64,000 bases of DNA, taken from the NCBI GenBank assembly GCA_951804985.1, contig OX638130.1, positions 83,694,583 to 83,758,582 on the forward strand, given 5' to 3'. The stretch comes from Dryomyza anilis. Its lineage: Eukaryota > Arthropoda > Insecta > Diptera > Dryomyzidae. Shown here piece by piece: positions 1-11,365 of the stretch; positions within the stretch are counted from its first letter, which is position 1; each line of letters opens with the position of its first letter. The translations under genes were made by a program, and so were the position numbers. The notes under the pieces were generated by a model. The model was given only the letters and a program-made list of their open reading frames with translations. It did no database searches and was not told where the DNA came from.

Positions 1-259
1 TTCTTGCGTATTTCTTCCATAACTAATTAATATATCTACGACCACTTTTCAGATCTTGTTGTATCTTTACATAAAGACGAGTTGTAAACTCGTATGTTTT
101 CAAATTTTTAGAGGTTTAGTGAGGGCGAACTTACAACATTTTTAATTTTTAGTGACTCTCCGACCATTTAAAGGGACATGGCAATTTTTTAATATTTTTT
201 ACACCGCAATATTAAGAAAAATTCTGGTCCATCATTATTAAATTGTCATTAATATAACA
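1..259. other. AT-rich sequence, nothing recognised
   Basis: No open frame of note, no dyad and no repeat shared with the rest of the window was seen before the first transposon. Confidence 0.5.
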
Positions 260-267
260 TTAGTGTA

Positions 268-1204
268 CGGGATCCGTACGAAATATCGAAAAAAAAAATG
301 TCGAAACCTTAAAATGTCGAAATTATAAAAGCCTTAGAACGCCGAAACAATATTTGGCCGAATCACAAAATGTCGAAAAATATTTTAAAGCTAGAAAATG
401 TCGACAAATTTTTTAAACTATAAATACAAAAACATTTTTTTTATAGGTTCAAAAAATGTCGAAAATTAAAATGCCGAAATATCAAAATGTTGAAATACAA
501 ATTTCAAATCCTATATGAGCAAGTCCACACCAAATCTCGTAGGATTTGCAACTCACACTCTTCGATTTAAATGATATTTTTGCAACTGATAAAGGGTATC
601 GGGATCTGAATTCACCATTTTTTTTCCGACCACTATTTCCAAAGACATCACTTTTTCCAGAGATACAGTCAGAAGTTAAAAAATTGTCAATGATAACTTT
701 TGTATGGAAATATCCCTTGATGCTAGAAACTTTGATAAGGTTTCATTTTAAAACTAATAAAACAATCTTTTGGAAAATTCTTATTAACATGAATAACCAA
801 TGGTCGTTATCCTTGAACTTCGAATTTTCCTTAAAAAAAGTATTTAAAAAAAATCGAAATTTGTGTGGATTTTTTATAAGTGTTGAACCTAATTTCCAAG
901 ATGGTATTTTGAAGGCAGCATATTTAAAAATCTCCGCATGAATCCTAGAGTAGCTAAAATCAGAATTCGTTCTTTTTTAATATCTTCGAGTTTTTTCGAC
1001 ATTTTTCATCATTTTTTCGGCAAAAAATGATTTTGTCATATTAAATTTCGACATTTTTAGTTTTCGACATTTTGTTTTTCAATATTTTTTTTTCGACATT
1101 TTGGTTTTCGACATTTTCAGGTTTCGGCATTTTTATTTTATACATTTTTGTCTTCGGTATTTTTAATTTCGATATTTTAAATTTCGACTTATCGTACCAG
1201 ACCC
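268..1204 (+). mobile_element. Non-autonomous hAT-like DNA transposon, copy 1
   Basis: A 937-bp element bounded by a perfect 8-bp direct duplication TTAGTGTA (260-267 and 1205-1212). The left end reads GGGATCCGTACGAAATATCG and the reverse complement of the right end reads GGGTCTGGTACGATAAGTCG, an imperfect terminal inverted repeat. Both sub-terminal zones (about 290-500 and 980-1190) carry many copies of TGTCGAAA in inverted orientation, the sort of repeated motif expected for transposase binding. The core (about 520-950) matches the interior of the ATATGGGCC family found at 6.9, 16.5, 39.9 and 53.1 kb. A frame open over 546-941 begins with TTG and has no recognisable domain, so I do not call it a gene. 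Eight-base duplications fit hAT or P-type elements. hAT is an inference, because no transposase remains. Confidence 0.8.
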
Positions 1205-1212
1205 TTAGTGTA

Positions 1213-2514
1213 GATACGTTAATTACGGAAATTAATACTAGTAGTTTAAACAATTACAATGGTGTATTGGAAACGATGTTCGGAATTAAATGTATACGTG
1301 TACATTCATTCACGAGTAAGATATATTGCATTACGGCAAAAAATTTTGAAAATTGCATTAACTTTTAAATTATATGACAAATCGGTATAATTTAAATTAA
1401 ATGTTTATAATAGTGTCACTAGTTTTTCACTAGGACTATTCACTAGATCGACATTAAGGCGCACTTTTTGAGTAACCGCCCCATTATGCTCCGTCTGGAT
1501 TCAGGCGATATATTAAATTGAAAATGGTGGTGCGGTGACATTGAAGCCGAGCAAAACGGCTGCCACTTCCTTTGCCAATTTTCTGCACTATCGATCAAAC
1601 ATAACAAAATTCAAAGCACTTTTTTCTTCCATGAAATAGACGACATCGAAAGAAACATCCGATAAAAACCATGAAATTTATCCGTGCATCTGGATTGACG
1701 AAAATTAAAACGCATTTGAGAAGGAACACAATGGATCAATTCTGATCTAAGTGGTCGACAACTCAACAATTACCGACACCTCATAGCCTATTCTAAAATA
1801 TTTATTAAATTTTTATTCACAAGAGGTTACAAGAGATATAAAAATTCATACATTTTCTTTATAATTAACCGATCAAACCTATTTTAACAACTAATGTACC
1901 CTGTGTCTACACCTAAAGAGTAAACTAAAATATAATTATATAATATTCAGTATTTTTCAATAGTATTTTGTAGTATAACATTTAATCGGTAAATAGATTA
2001 GATGATTATTGTATATTACATTTTACTGAGAATAGGTTTTATAAGTAGAAATTTTAGTTTTAAGCGGTTCTTTGATTTCGGGCAATAATAAGAGAAAAAT
2101 TCTTACAAGAAAAGTAGAAATTTTATTATGATTAAGTAGACATCGCGGAAATAGAATTTTTTTTGGAAAATGGCCAGATATTATAATATAAAAAAAATAT
2201 TCTAATCATTTGTACATGATTAACGCAGCTAATGGATTGATTTAATATAAATTTAATAATGTCTATCTTTGCCGCCTATAGAAAATGTTCGGTCAACAAC
2301 AAAATTTTGGATTTTGGCTACAGTCATGCTTAAGTTTTTCAAATCATATTTTCTAAAAAAAAAGCTGTAAATCTAAAATTCTGGTTGCATTAGACCTTTA
2401 TTTTACGAATTTATCGATGTCTAAAAATTGTCTATCGATATGATTGTGAAAGCATGGAGGTAATTAAATTATCTTAATAATTTGCTTCTAGACTTTCGAA
2501 ATATACGTATAATG
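1213..2514. other. Spacer between the two inverted hAT-like copies
   Basis: About 1.3 kb of AT-rich sequence without a convincing reading frame. A somewhat lower-AT patch at 1480-1760 has no recognisable motif. It separates two transposon copies that would form a very large inverted repeat. Confidence 0.5.
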
Positions 2515-2522
2515 TTACTCAT

Positions 2523-3509
2523 GGGTCTCGTACGATAAGTCGAAATTTAAATTTATCGAAACTAAAAATACCGAAGACAAAAATGTAGAAAACAAAAATG
2601 CCGAAACGTGAAAATGTCGAAAACAAAAATGTCGAAAATCAAAATGTCGAAAAAAATAATGTTGAAAAATAAAATGTTGAAAAACAAAATGTCGAAAACT
2701 AAAAACTAAACTAAAACTAAAAATTTTTTGCCGAAAAATGATGGAAAATGTCGAAAAAATGACGAAAAAAGATATTAAAAAAGAACGAATTCTGATTTTT
2801 AGCTACTCTAGGATTCATGCGGAGATTTTTAAATATGCTGCCTTCAAAATACCATCTTGGAATTAAGCTTCAACACTTATAAAAAATCAACAAAAATTTT
2901 GATTTTTTTTTTAAATATTTTTTTTTAAGGACATGCAATACGAAGTTCAAGGATAACGACCATTGGTCATATGTTCATGTTAAGAAGAATTTTCCAAAAG
3001 ATTGTTTTATTAGTTTTAAAACGAAACCTTATCAAAGTTTCTAGCATCAAGGGATATTTAAATAGGAACCACCATACAAAAGTTATCATTGACAATTTTT
3101 TAACTTTGGACTGTATCTCTGGAAAAAGTGATATCTTTGGAAATAGTGGTCGGAAAAAAAATGGTGAATGCAGATCCCGATACCCTTTATCAGTTGCCAA
3201 AATATCATTTAAATCGAAGAGTGTGAGTTGCAAATCCTACGAGATTTGGTGTGGACTTGCTCATATAGGATTTGAAATTTGTATTTCAACATTTTGATAT
3301 TTCGGCATTTTAATTTTCGACATTTTTTGATCCTATAACAAAATGTTTTTGTATTTATAGTTTAAAAAATTTGTCGACATTTTCTAGCTTTAAAATATTT
3401 TTCGACATTTGTGATTCGGCCAAATATTGTTTTGGCGTTCTAAGGCTTTTATAATTTCGACATTTTAAGGTTTCGACATTTTTTTTTTCGATATTTCGTA
3501 CGGATCCCG
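2523..3509 (-). mobile_element. Non-autonomous hAT-like DNA transposon, copy 2 (inverted)
   Basis: This is the same element as 268-1204 in the opposite orientation, 987 bp long. It starts GGGTCTCGTACGATAAGTCG and ends with the reverse complement of CGGGATCCGTACG. It is flanked by a different perfect 8-bp duplication, TTACTCAT (2515-2522 and 3510-3517), so it is an independent insertion and not half of one giant inverted repeat. The sub-terminal TGTCGAAA arrays and the core with the GCAACTGATAAAGGGTATCG phrase are shared with copy 1. Copy-specific differences include extra sub-terminal repeat units. Open frames on both strands here are shadows of the non-coding core. Confidence 0.8.
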
Positions 3510-3517
3510 TTACTCAT

Positions 3518-4969
3518 ACGTAATGGTGGTGGCTATTGATAAAAATAAGTTAAATACAGAATATTCAACTTGAATACCAAATCATGGTGCCGATTAATTG
3601 AAAAGTACAAATTTTATTCAAAACAGATAAATTTAGTACCGAAATATCATGGAATTAGAAATGTACAAATGAATGTCTAAACTTTACGATTTTTAAATAT
3701 TTAGATCTAAACTCGAAAATGTTTGATTTTTTTAGACTATTTTTGAATTATTTGATCTAAAATTTTTATAAATGATAAACAATGTAATAATATATTGTTC
3801 ACTTGAACATAGTCCAAACTAACGAAAAGTATTAACTTCTATCCATCTGTAAAACTAAAAGTGATCAAATACATTTTTATGAAAATCTTAAATATCGAGT
3901 TTTTTTTGAATTTTATTACAAAAATGAATTTTTTAAAGTTGAAATACCAATTGATAAATTCATATTTTGTTATCATTTGGAAAAAATATTGAGATCATCG
4001 ATCATAGATATATGATGGTTTTTATAACTTGGCAATTTTAAAATTGGCATTTTTAAAATTTAATTATTGACTTTTTCCAATACATATTATGTAGAAACAA
4101 TTGAACTCGGATCAAAAGAACATGTCTTAAAAATTCAAATGAACATTACAGCATTCAGTTTCGACATTTTGAAGTTATTCCCTGAAATCAGTTTGAACAT
4201 GCTGAGTCTAATTTAGTGATTTCTTGAGTAAATTTGACTTTTCTGCATTCAATGTTATATTAACCCTTGAAAGCCTGGTGTTTTATTTTGAGCTCGCGAT
4301 TCTGAATAACTTTTGTTCTGCTACATTGCTCATAGGTGAAAATTTACTGAAATATGCGAAAAACCTGATTGTTCAGCGGAAGTGTTTGTTGGAACCGCTA
4401 GCAACCCGGCCTTCAAAATTGAAAACAAAATTCAAAATTTAAAAAATCCTATATACAGTTCATCGGCCAAGGACATTTTGTCAGCACTTTTTTTTGATGA
4501 ATTGGCCACAACAATCATTTTTTGAAAGTACGAAATTTCATAAAATGGTCTCTTTTGGAGGTTTTTCATACTGATGTCAAATAATGTTGTTTTCAAGTGG
4601 TGACCTGCGCAAATGGTGGCGCTTGGAGCAAAATACATTTTTAATGTAGCAGCGGAAAGTTTAAATGAAATCAGTTAAACACATTTTTGATTTTAGTCTG
4701 TTGGTTCTAGGCAGCACCGGTGAGCATTTAAGGTTTAAAGGTTATAAAATAAAAATAAATATTTTTCCATAAAATCTTTTTTGAAATATAACCTAAAATT
4801 TTAAATTACGAACTCATTGCAAAACGAGTCTCTATTATTAAAAAAAAAACTTTGTTCATATAATAAATTTTGGACTCAATCAAAGACTATGATGTTCGTA
4901 AAACTTTTTGTTTGGTAGAAATATTATCTATTAAAGTTTTCTGATCTAACGAAGTTTTGGCGTTCGTCG
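3518..4969. other. AT-rich sequence without recognisable genes
   Basis: No sizeable open frame, tandem repeat or inverted repeat was seen. Short frames on both strands near 4.2-4.6 kb overlap each other and have no domain-like residue pattern. Confidence 0.45.
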
Positions 4970-5345
4970 GCGAAAAGTTGTCACAATGATGGCATCTACA
5001 AACTACATTGACGGCGATGTGCTACGCAGTGGATTCATAATATTTGTATTTTGCGGCCGTTGTTTGGGCTGCATGTGGTGCCAAATACGGGATGTTTTTT
5101 TGTTGTTGTTGTTTTTGGGATACATACATTTCATACCTGGGGTAGTCGGAGTGGATGCCAACCAGCGCCTCGGCAGCTTCTTCGTTGCATCCAGATGAGA
5201 TCTGTTCCCGATTTGCTATGGAAGGTGTTTTCATCGAGCCAGGAATTGAGAGAGTGGATGCTGGTTTGCGGAGCTGCACATGGTGACGAGGACGATGTGA
5301 CGATGACATGGAAGAAGAGGAGTAATGGAGAATTCAAATTTAGTA
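4970..5345. other. Lower-AT single-copy island
   Basis: This stretch (TGATGGCATC through the GACGAGGACGATGTGACGATG tract) is visibly richer in G and C than its neighbours. Overlapping frames occur on both strands (70-103 codons), which suggests relaxed composition more than coding. It could be a regulatory or transcribed host segment; nothing in it identifies which. Confidence 0.35.
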
Positions 5346-5984
5346 CATCTGCTTTAAAATAAGTGCTTAACTAAAGTAACTACGAGTTGCGTAACGCAAT
5401 TACATTAAATCGTAAAATAAAATAAAATTATACAAAATGTGAGGAAAGCGAAAGTTGTCGGTGCTAAGAAACGAGATGAGTTGCATTCACTGAAGTGTAA
5501 ATTGTAATTTGTAAGAAAAATAAAACTTTTTAGTATAATTTGCATAAAATAACAAACTATGTGGGTGCCTAAAAAAACATAACGCGTTTGCAACGCGGGT
5601 GCAACTTAAAATCAACTGTGCTGTAAATGCATACAGAGCGAAAAAAATATGATTCTTAAGAATAACTTATGTTAATAGTTGTGGCAGTTGTGTAATATGG
5701 CTGAAGTAATACAGAAGAGAGTGAACAATGATCGAATCAAGCATATTTCTCACTCGAATCACTATCTTGTTGGTTGCTTAATGATTGATATGATTGATAC
5801 AACAAGCACACATTTATTGCATGATTACAGCAATCATATTATAATTACTTTTAGGCATACTTTGGTTTGGCATATTAGACTTTACTTTCTTATATAATAA
5901 TAATTCCAATTATTATATCGTCACTATCATACCAAAGGAGTGAATGTGTAATTTTTGACATTTGAGTTTTTTTTTGCATTTTTG
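5346..5984. other. AT-rich sequence, nothing recognised
   Basis: No repeat shared with other parts of the window and no credible coding frame. Confidence 0.4.
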
Positions 5985-6880
5985 AACGTATGGCAAAAAA
6001 AAACGTAAAGATTCGCCCTTTTGGCATTCAATTTTTCGAATTTTGCTATTTGCAAGCGATAACTTGTTATTGCTACAATATTAAATAGTAGAGTACAGGC
6101 ATTAATTGATTGTTTTTAATCCACCTATCGATTGGCATCATTATTTAAAATGAATTTGCCAAACATTTTTCTAGCATATAAAAAAAAATCGAAAAATTGT
6201 GCTTTCAAAACAAACCATTAATTGCTTTACACTACCATTTTATCTTGTACTAATAAAAAGTTATGACAAAAAAACGAAAGGATTCGCCCTTTTGGCATGA
6301 CAAGTTTTTCCATTTTTCGAATTTTGCTATTTGCAAGAGATAACTTTTTATTGGAACAAGATAAATATGTGGTGTAAAGGCATTTATTGTTTGTTTTTAA
6401 TGTACCTATCGATTGACATCATTATTTTAAAAATAATTTGCCAAACATTTTTCTAGCATATAAAAAAAATCGAAAAATTATTTTTAAATAATGATAGGTG
6501 GTTTAAAAATAAACAATTAATTGCTTTACACTACTATTTTATCTGGTACCAATAAAAAGTTATGACAAAAAATAAAATTTGGCATGACCAGATTTTTAAA
6601 TTTTTCGAATTTTGCTATTTGCAAAAGATAACTTTTTGTTGGAACAAGATAAAATTGTGGTGTAAAGGCATTTATTGTTTGTTTTTAAAGCACCTTTCAT
6701 TAAATAAAAATAATTTTTCGAATTTTTTCAATGTTTTTGAATGTTTATGAATTTTTGTTATTAACAAGAAAAGTTTTTGTAAAATTATTTTTAAATAATG
6801 ATGCTAATCGCACCTATCGATTAAACCAAACAATTAATGCCTTTACAACACTATTTGATTTTGTACTTATTCAGTAGGTT
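5985..6880. repeat. Three tandem copies of a palindromic ~285-bp unit
   Basis: The phrase ATTTTTCGAATTTTGCTATT recurs at about 6031, 6312 and 6600, giving periods of about 281 and 288 bp. Each unit is itself an inverted repeat: GATAACTTTTTATTGGAACA followed by TTGTTTGTTTTTAA pairs with a downstream arm containing TTAAAAATAAACAATTAATT and ending ACCAATAAAAAGTTATGAC. Arms are about 100 nt. The first two units begin with a TTCGCCCTTTTGGCAT phrase; a related phrase reappears at about 7380, perhaps an outer boundary. This looks like a fold-back transposon derivative amplified in tandem. Confidence 0.65.
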
Positions 6881-6901
6881 GTCCAAATCTTAAGATATTT
6901 T

Positions 6902-7262
6902 ATATGGGCCATTCCACACCAAATCGACCAAAAAAAGTCAAATTTTGATTTTACCTTTTCGATCATAATGAACTTTTGGCAACTGATAAAGGGTATCGAG
7001 ACATGCACTAAACATTTTTTTTTATTTTTTCCGACCACTACTTCCAGAGATACAGTGGCTCAAAGTTGGAAAAAAAGTGCCAAAAATCACTTTTGTACTG
7101 TTGTTCATATTTAAATATCTCTTGAACTAGAAATGATAGAAACTCCGTTAATGGCTCGTTTTAAAGCTAATAGAACAAGCCTTTATCAGTTGCCAAAATT
7201 TCATTGAAATCGAAGAAGGTGAGTTCCAACCGCTGGTCGATTTGGTGTGGAATGGCCCATAT
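6902..7262 (+). mobile_element. MITE with ATATGGGCC ends
   Basis: A 361-bp element with long inverted ends: ATATGGGCCATTCCACACC at the left and its complement GGTGTGGAATGGCCCATAT at the right, followed inward on both sides by AAATCGACCA. A possible TA flank is ambiguous because the ends themselves start with AT. The interior carries GCAACTGATAAAGGGTATCG and CCAGAGATACAGT phrases shared with 16.5, 39.9 and 53.1 kb and with the core of the hAT-like copies at 0.3 and 2.5 kb. There is no coding potential. Confidence 0.75.
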
Positions 7263-8434
7263 ACGTTATGCTAATTGATGCATAAACCAAAATAACAAAA
7301 AAAAAATAATATTTACTAATTGAATTTAAAGCAATTCAAACTTTAATTTGATTTCCCGACATTTTTAAAAATGCACATTCGCCCCTTTGGCATGTCAGTG
7401 ACGAAATTATTAATTCTGCAATCATTGTTTGAATGGCCCAATCATTTTTGAAAAAAAACTTCTGCAATTATAATTATACTTTGCCACAATCGTTTCATAA
7501 TCACATGTTTTTCTCTGTGTATGGTTAGTGCATATACATTTAACATAACTACGTAAAACGTACGTAATTGTGTGTGTTGGTGCTTTTTTTTAGATTTTCA
7601 ACTCTCCGGTCGAGGGAAGTGCGGCCTCCTTTAGGCGCTTGAGTGACTTTTGCACAGTCGACCATTTAAATGTTTTTTCTTCTTTGTCCAGCTACAAATT
7701 GTAGGCCACGACGCGCAACAATATTTACAAAGGGCTGCGCAAAATTTTCGGCGGAAACGGAACTCATATGAATTCCGAATTCCGCATGGACTACAACACA
7801 CAGACACACACAAATTAAACAACTATAACACGAGAAAAAAGTGCACATTGCAGCGCTTTGTTGCGGCTTTTTCGTGCTTCCGTTGATGTTTCAATCCGGA
7901 TGCGGACATTAACAGCGCCATGTAGTTGTGTGGCCAACTAACAGCATTAAGCAAAACACACATCTAGTATTAGTCAGTTGTTATTTTTGACAAAACTTTG
8001 ATACACAACCGCAGTTTGTTTTCTTTATTTGTTTTTACTGGACAAGCCCACAAAGTAAAACATCCTTGGGATAAAAAGCTAAACTAAAGTGCAAAAAAAA
8101 AAAATATTAAGAAAATCTCACAGACCACCATCCTAATAAAGTGTGTGTATGTGGATTGTGTGCGACCGTAATGTGGCCATAATCCAGTAGCACTTATTCC
8201 CAAAAAAATGCTAGTTTGTTATTTTGCAAGTATGACGAATTTACGAAAATGTTTTGTCAACAAATATTGGAAATTTGTGCTTACGTAATTTTGTATAATA
8301 TAAAAAGAATATTTAATAAAAGTTGTGCTAAAAATGTTTTTTTTTTAATGATGAGAAATAGTTGCGATTCCAAAAATTAAGTATTAAAATAGTTGAATCG
8401 AAAATTCTTAACAATTATTAATAAATTGGGTATA
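7263..8434. other. Mixed single-copy sequence with a lower-AT island at 7600-7960
   Basis: The central part (from CTCTCCGGTCGAGGGAAGTG to about 7960) is richer in G and C, contains the EcoRI-like doublet GAATTCCGAATTCC and a short CA run, and has overlapping short frames on both strands. No domain is recognisable. The rest is AT-rich. It is a candidate host regulatory or transcribed segment by composition only. Confidence 0.35.
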
Positions 8435-8728
8435 AAGGGTTTTTAACAGGGACGCTACAAAAGTAGAGCGACAGGGATAGCAAACGACGTCATATTTCTT
8501 GCCGCTCTTTTGACATTTGTCTTCATGCCATTTCATGATGGAAAGATATACGAATTCGAATTTCGGTAGTAAATTTCAATAATTTCGACTCGTTGTTGGC
8601 TCGTATATCTTTCCATCATAAAATGGCAAACCTTACTGAAGAGAAATGTCAAAAGAGCGGCAAGAAATATGGCGTCGTTTGCTGTCCCTGTCGCTCTACT
8701 TTTGTAGCGTCCCTGTTGAAAAACCCTT
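8435..8728 (-). mobile_element. Fold-back MITE derived from a mariner-superfamily element
   Basis: This 294-bp element has arms of about 120 nt: AAGGGTTTTTAACAGGGACG at the left matches the complement of CGTCCCTGTTGAAAAACCCTT at the right, and similarity continues through GCTACAAAAGTAGAGCGACA and TTGCCGCTCTTTTGACATTT. Both arms contain ATGATGGAAAGATATACGA, so the start of a coding frame is present twice, facing inward. The minus-strand copy runs on into the loop and encodes a peptide like the start of an IS630-Tc1-mariner transposase. The element therefore looks like a 5' end joined head to head with itself. Confidence 0.75.
8533..8619 (-). pseudogene. N-terminal scrap of a mariner-superfamily transposase
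   Basis: From the ATG at 8619 the minus strand reads MMERYTSQQRVEIIEIYY followed by about ten further residues and a stop. The pattern (aromatic, then QQRVxIIxxYY) resembles the opening helix of the DNA-binding domain in several insect Tc1/mariner-type transposases, which is recognition from memory. The frame ends after 28 codons where it enters the opposite arm of the palindrome. No catalytic DDE/D region remains, so it cannot encode an active enzyme. A longer frame (8533-8823) adds unrelated upstream residues and is probably not the true start. Confidence 0.55.
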
Positions 8729-8838
8729 AAAAAAAACTTTAGTAGCGCTCTTATTAAAAAACCTTTTTTAATAAACTTTTGATAGGTCTTTAAGATCATA
8801 AAAACACTTTTAAAGTTTATCAATAATTTTTAAAAATC

Positions 8839-9034
8839 GAGAAGCTCATTTCAAAAACGTGCCATGTGAAACGAAGAAAGGTTTAGTAATTCCTGAATTA
8901 TTCTTACACAGTGGTGACATAAAATTAGAAAAAAACGTGTTTTCCACTCCTAACATTTTCACGTTTTTAAAATAATCCTTTTTGCGCCGTATATTTGTAA
9001 ATAAAGCCATTTTATTTTTGGAAATGAGCTCCTC
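8839..9034. repeat. Small inverted-repeat element (MITE-like)
   Basis: The left end GAGAAGCTCATTTCAAAAA and the complement of the right end GAGGAGCTCATTTCCAAAAA form terminal inverted repeats of about 19 bp around a 196-bp unit. No second copy was seen in the window. An overlapping 65-codon minus frame has no domain signature. Confidence 0.45.
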
Positions 9035-9785
9035 AATTGTCAAAATGGTTTATTTTTGTTATAATTTTTCAAAATGTGGAAAATATGGAAATTAAAAATG
9101 TTTCATAAAAAAACCCCAAAGTGGAAATTTGAATTTGAATAATTTCAAAGTTACTAAAAAATAACCCCAATTCAATAAAAGATGAACAAACGCTCAAAAG
9201 TTTTCATACGATTTTGGGTATTATTTTATATGTACTAACACAAGAAGTAGTAGGATTTTTGTTTAATTTTTTGTGTGCTGTTTAATTTTTACTTTGGAAG
9301 TTATTTTATAATGAAATAAACCCAACGAAATAGTGAAGCTGCGGGTTATCTAATTTCAATATTAATTTTGTTAATTTGATGTTAATTCATTCGTTTTGGC
9401 GTTTTTCTTTTTCATAATTTGGGGTTTATTTCTAAATATTTCTTAATATTTACAATAAACTCCATTTTTAGTGTTTGTGTCTTATAAAAAAAGTCAAACT
9501 CGTATTAGAATTTGACAATTATATTAGACTGTACAATTTTTAGTAATAGCTGTTTTCATTGTACCTGTTGGATTGCAAGAAATTAATAATTACTTACATT
9601 TAAAGGTATTTGGCATTTAAATATATTGCACTATTTTATATTAAATATGCGCTTTTTCAAATGAAACGTTCAGAACAATTTCAAATAATACTATGAAAAA
9701 AAAAAATCAGAATATAAAATAATTTTATTTACAATAAATTATTTTATTTTAATTTTTTAATATATATCACAAAGAGATTCCTCCG
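9035..9785. other. AT-rich sequence with CCCCAA/TTGGGG dyads
   Basis: Phrases such as ATAAAAAAACCCC near 9105 and TTTGGGGTTTATTT near 9420 are in inverted orientation, which hints at an old fold-back element, but termini cannot be placed. No coding signal. Confidence 0.3.
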
Positions 9786-10085
9786 TTGAAATGTAAAAAT
9801 GTCGAAATTTCAAAAGCCTTAGAACGCTGAAACAATATTTGGCCGAAAAAAAAATGTCTAAAGATATTTAAAAGCTGGAAAATGTCGAACAAACTTTGAA
9901 ACGAAAAATACACGAACATTTTTTATATGATCAAAATATGACGAAAATTAAAATGCCGATGAATCCAAATGTTGGAATACAAATCAAATCTTTTTTTTTA
10001 ATTTTTGTTTTCGACATTTTTAGGATTCGTTATTTTTATTTTCTACATTTTTGTCTTCGGAATTTTAACTTGAAATAATTTTTCC
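9786..10085 (+). mobile_element. Degenerate, internally deleted hAT-like copy
   Basis: The left half (ATGTCGAAATTTCAAAAGCC, then CAATATTTGGCCG, then AAATGCCGATGAATCCAAAT) is collinear with 300-510 of the full element at 268-1204. The right half (TTTTCGACATTTTTAGGATTCG, then TTGTCTTCGG) matches the other sub-terminal zone. The core and both outer termini are missing. It is an old, decayed third member of the same family. Confidence 0.6.
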
Positions 10086-11228
10086 AGTATTTTTTGGGGA
10101 TAATTTGGGGATTATTTTATTGAAAACAATAGAAGTGTTTGGTGCAAAAAAGGGTCAATTGAACATTTTTCGAAATTGAGTTTTTGATGACATATGAATT
10201 CTTTTGTTTGGTACCAAAATCATCGATACCACGATTTAAATGGTAAATTAAATTGATAACGCAGTAAACTTGTACTCGCCATTAAAGTTTTGTTTAATTA
10301 TATATTTTGGTGTGAGTTTTATGTAGTAAGGCGTTCACTTATTATGTCGTAATGATTTTTATTTTATTTTTATATTCAATTCGCATTTTTATGTCAATGA
10401 TATTATACTATATCTCGTGGTGTAAAGTCGTCACAAAAGCATTTGGTCAATTGATGAAATATTTTAAATTAAATTAAACTAATGGTATTAAAAACTAATG
10501 GTATCTCTACACCTGTTACACAATTATTCTATCAATGTTGAATTTCATAAATTAATTATTGCCAATCAATAAAAATAATGTTGAAAATGTTTCACCGTTG
10601 AAAACGAAATATATGCCTTTGATTAAAATGTGATTTTACCACTTGAGAAAGACTGGTAATGCGAACGAATCACGAATTTTAATGTAAATTTAATATTAAT
10701 ATAATAAAATGCTATTTTTGTTTGAAACAAAATTTTATTACAATTTTTTGGGGCAAAAAAGTGTCCAGTCCAGCAGTTTAAATTACGTTTTTAAGCCAAT
10801 TTACATGGAAAATATAAGTATTTTCTTTGCAAAACCAACAATATATACGTAGTTTATACGATAGATTTTATTTTAAACACAAAATTTCACAATTGGTAAT
10901 TTTAAACCATTTTTATTGATTTTCCAGCTAAGTGAAAAATGGACTTAACCCATTTATGCACCAAACCCTTCCATTTGATTTATACATTTTATTCGTTTGG
11001 AACATTGTTCTACCCAAATTTTGTAGATATTTTATTTGTTGAGCAATATTTCACTATATTTTACCGTTTTTTTTGGGGATTTATTTCATTGTGGACTATT
11101 TCAGAGTGTTTGCATACAAAGAACCTGTTCTGGATCCGGAATCACAACCGTTATTTAGAAAATGTTTGAAATCGGTACCGATAAAAAGAGGACTTCCGAA
11201 AAAGGGTCCATATATATTAAAAAGTAGA
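10086..11228. other. AT-rich sequence without recognisable features
   Basis: Overlapping frames at 10939-11480 run through unrelated sequence into a SINE fragment and are unlikely to be genes. No repeat partner was identified elsewhere in the window. Confidence 0.4.
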
Positions 11229-11365
11229 TTCGATAGCTCAGAGGTTAGTGCCTTTGACCCCATAGGTCACATGTTCAAACCTACCCTGGAGCTAACAACA
11301 TCTTTTTATAGAAAAACACATTTCTATACCGCCCAACCTCACGGCAGACAATGGCAAACCGAGAG
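11229..11365 (+). mobile_element. Diverged, 3'-truncated tRNA-derived SINE (family 1)
   Basis: This fragment has an A-box-like TAGCTCAGAGG and a B-box-like TGTTCAAACCT with tRNA-like spacing, followed by the family-specific body AACAACATCTTTTTATAGAA, TTTCTATACCGC and GGCAAACCGAGAG, as in the intact copy at 15130. The 3' half (the TTCGGATTCGGC block and ATT tail) is absent. Divergence of the tRNA head suggests an old insertion or a separate subfamily. Confidence 0.65.

Noticed and set aside
546..941. 131-codon open frame inside the first hAT-like element
   Set aside because: It begins at TTG, has no recognisable domain, and lies in a core shared with non-coding MITEs at other loci. The matching region at 2967-3233 is shortened and has an open frame on the other strand too.
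268..3509. One giant 3.2-kb fold-back transposon
   Set aside because: Each half has its own perfect, different 8-bp duplication, which shows two separate insertions.
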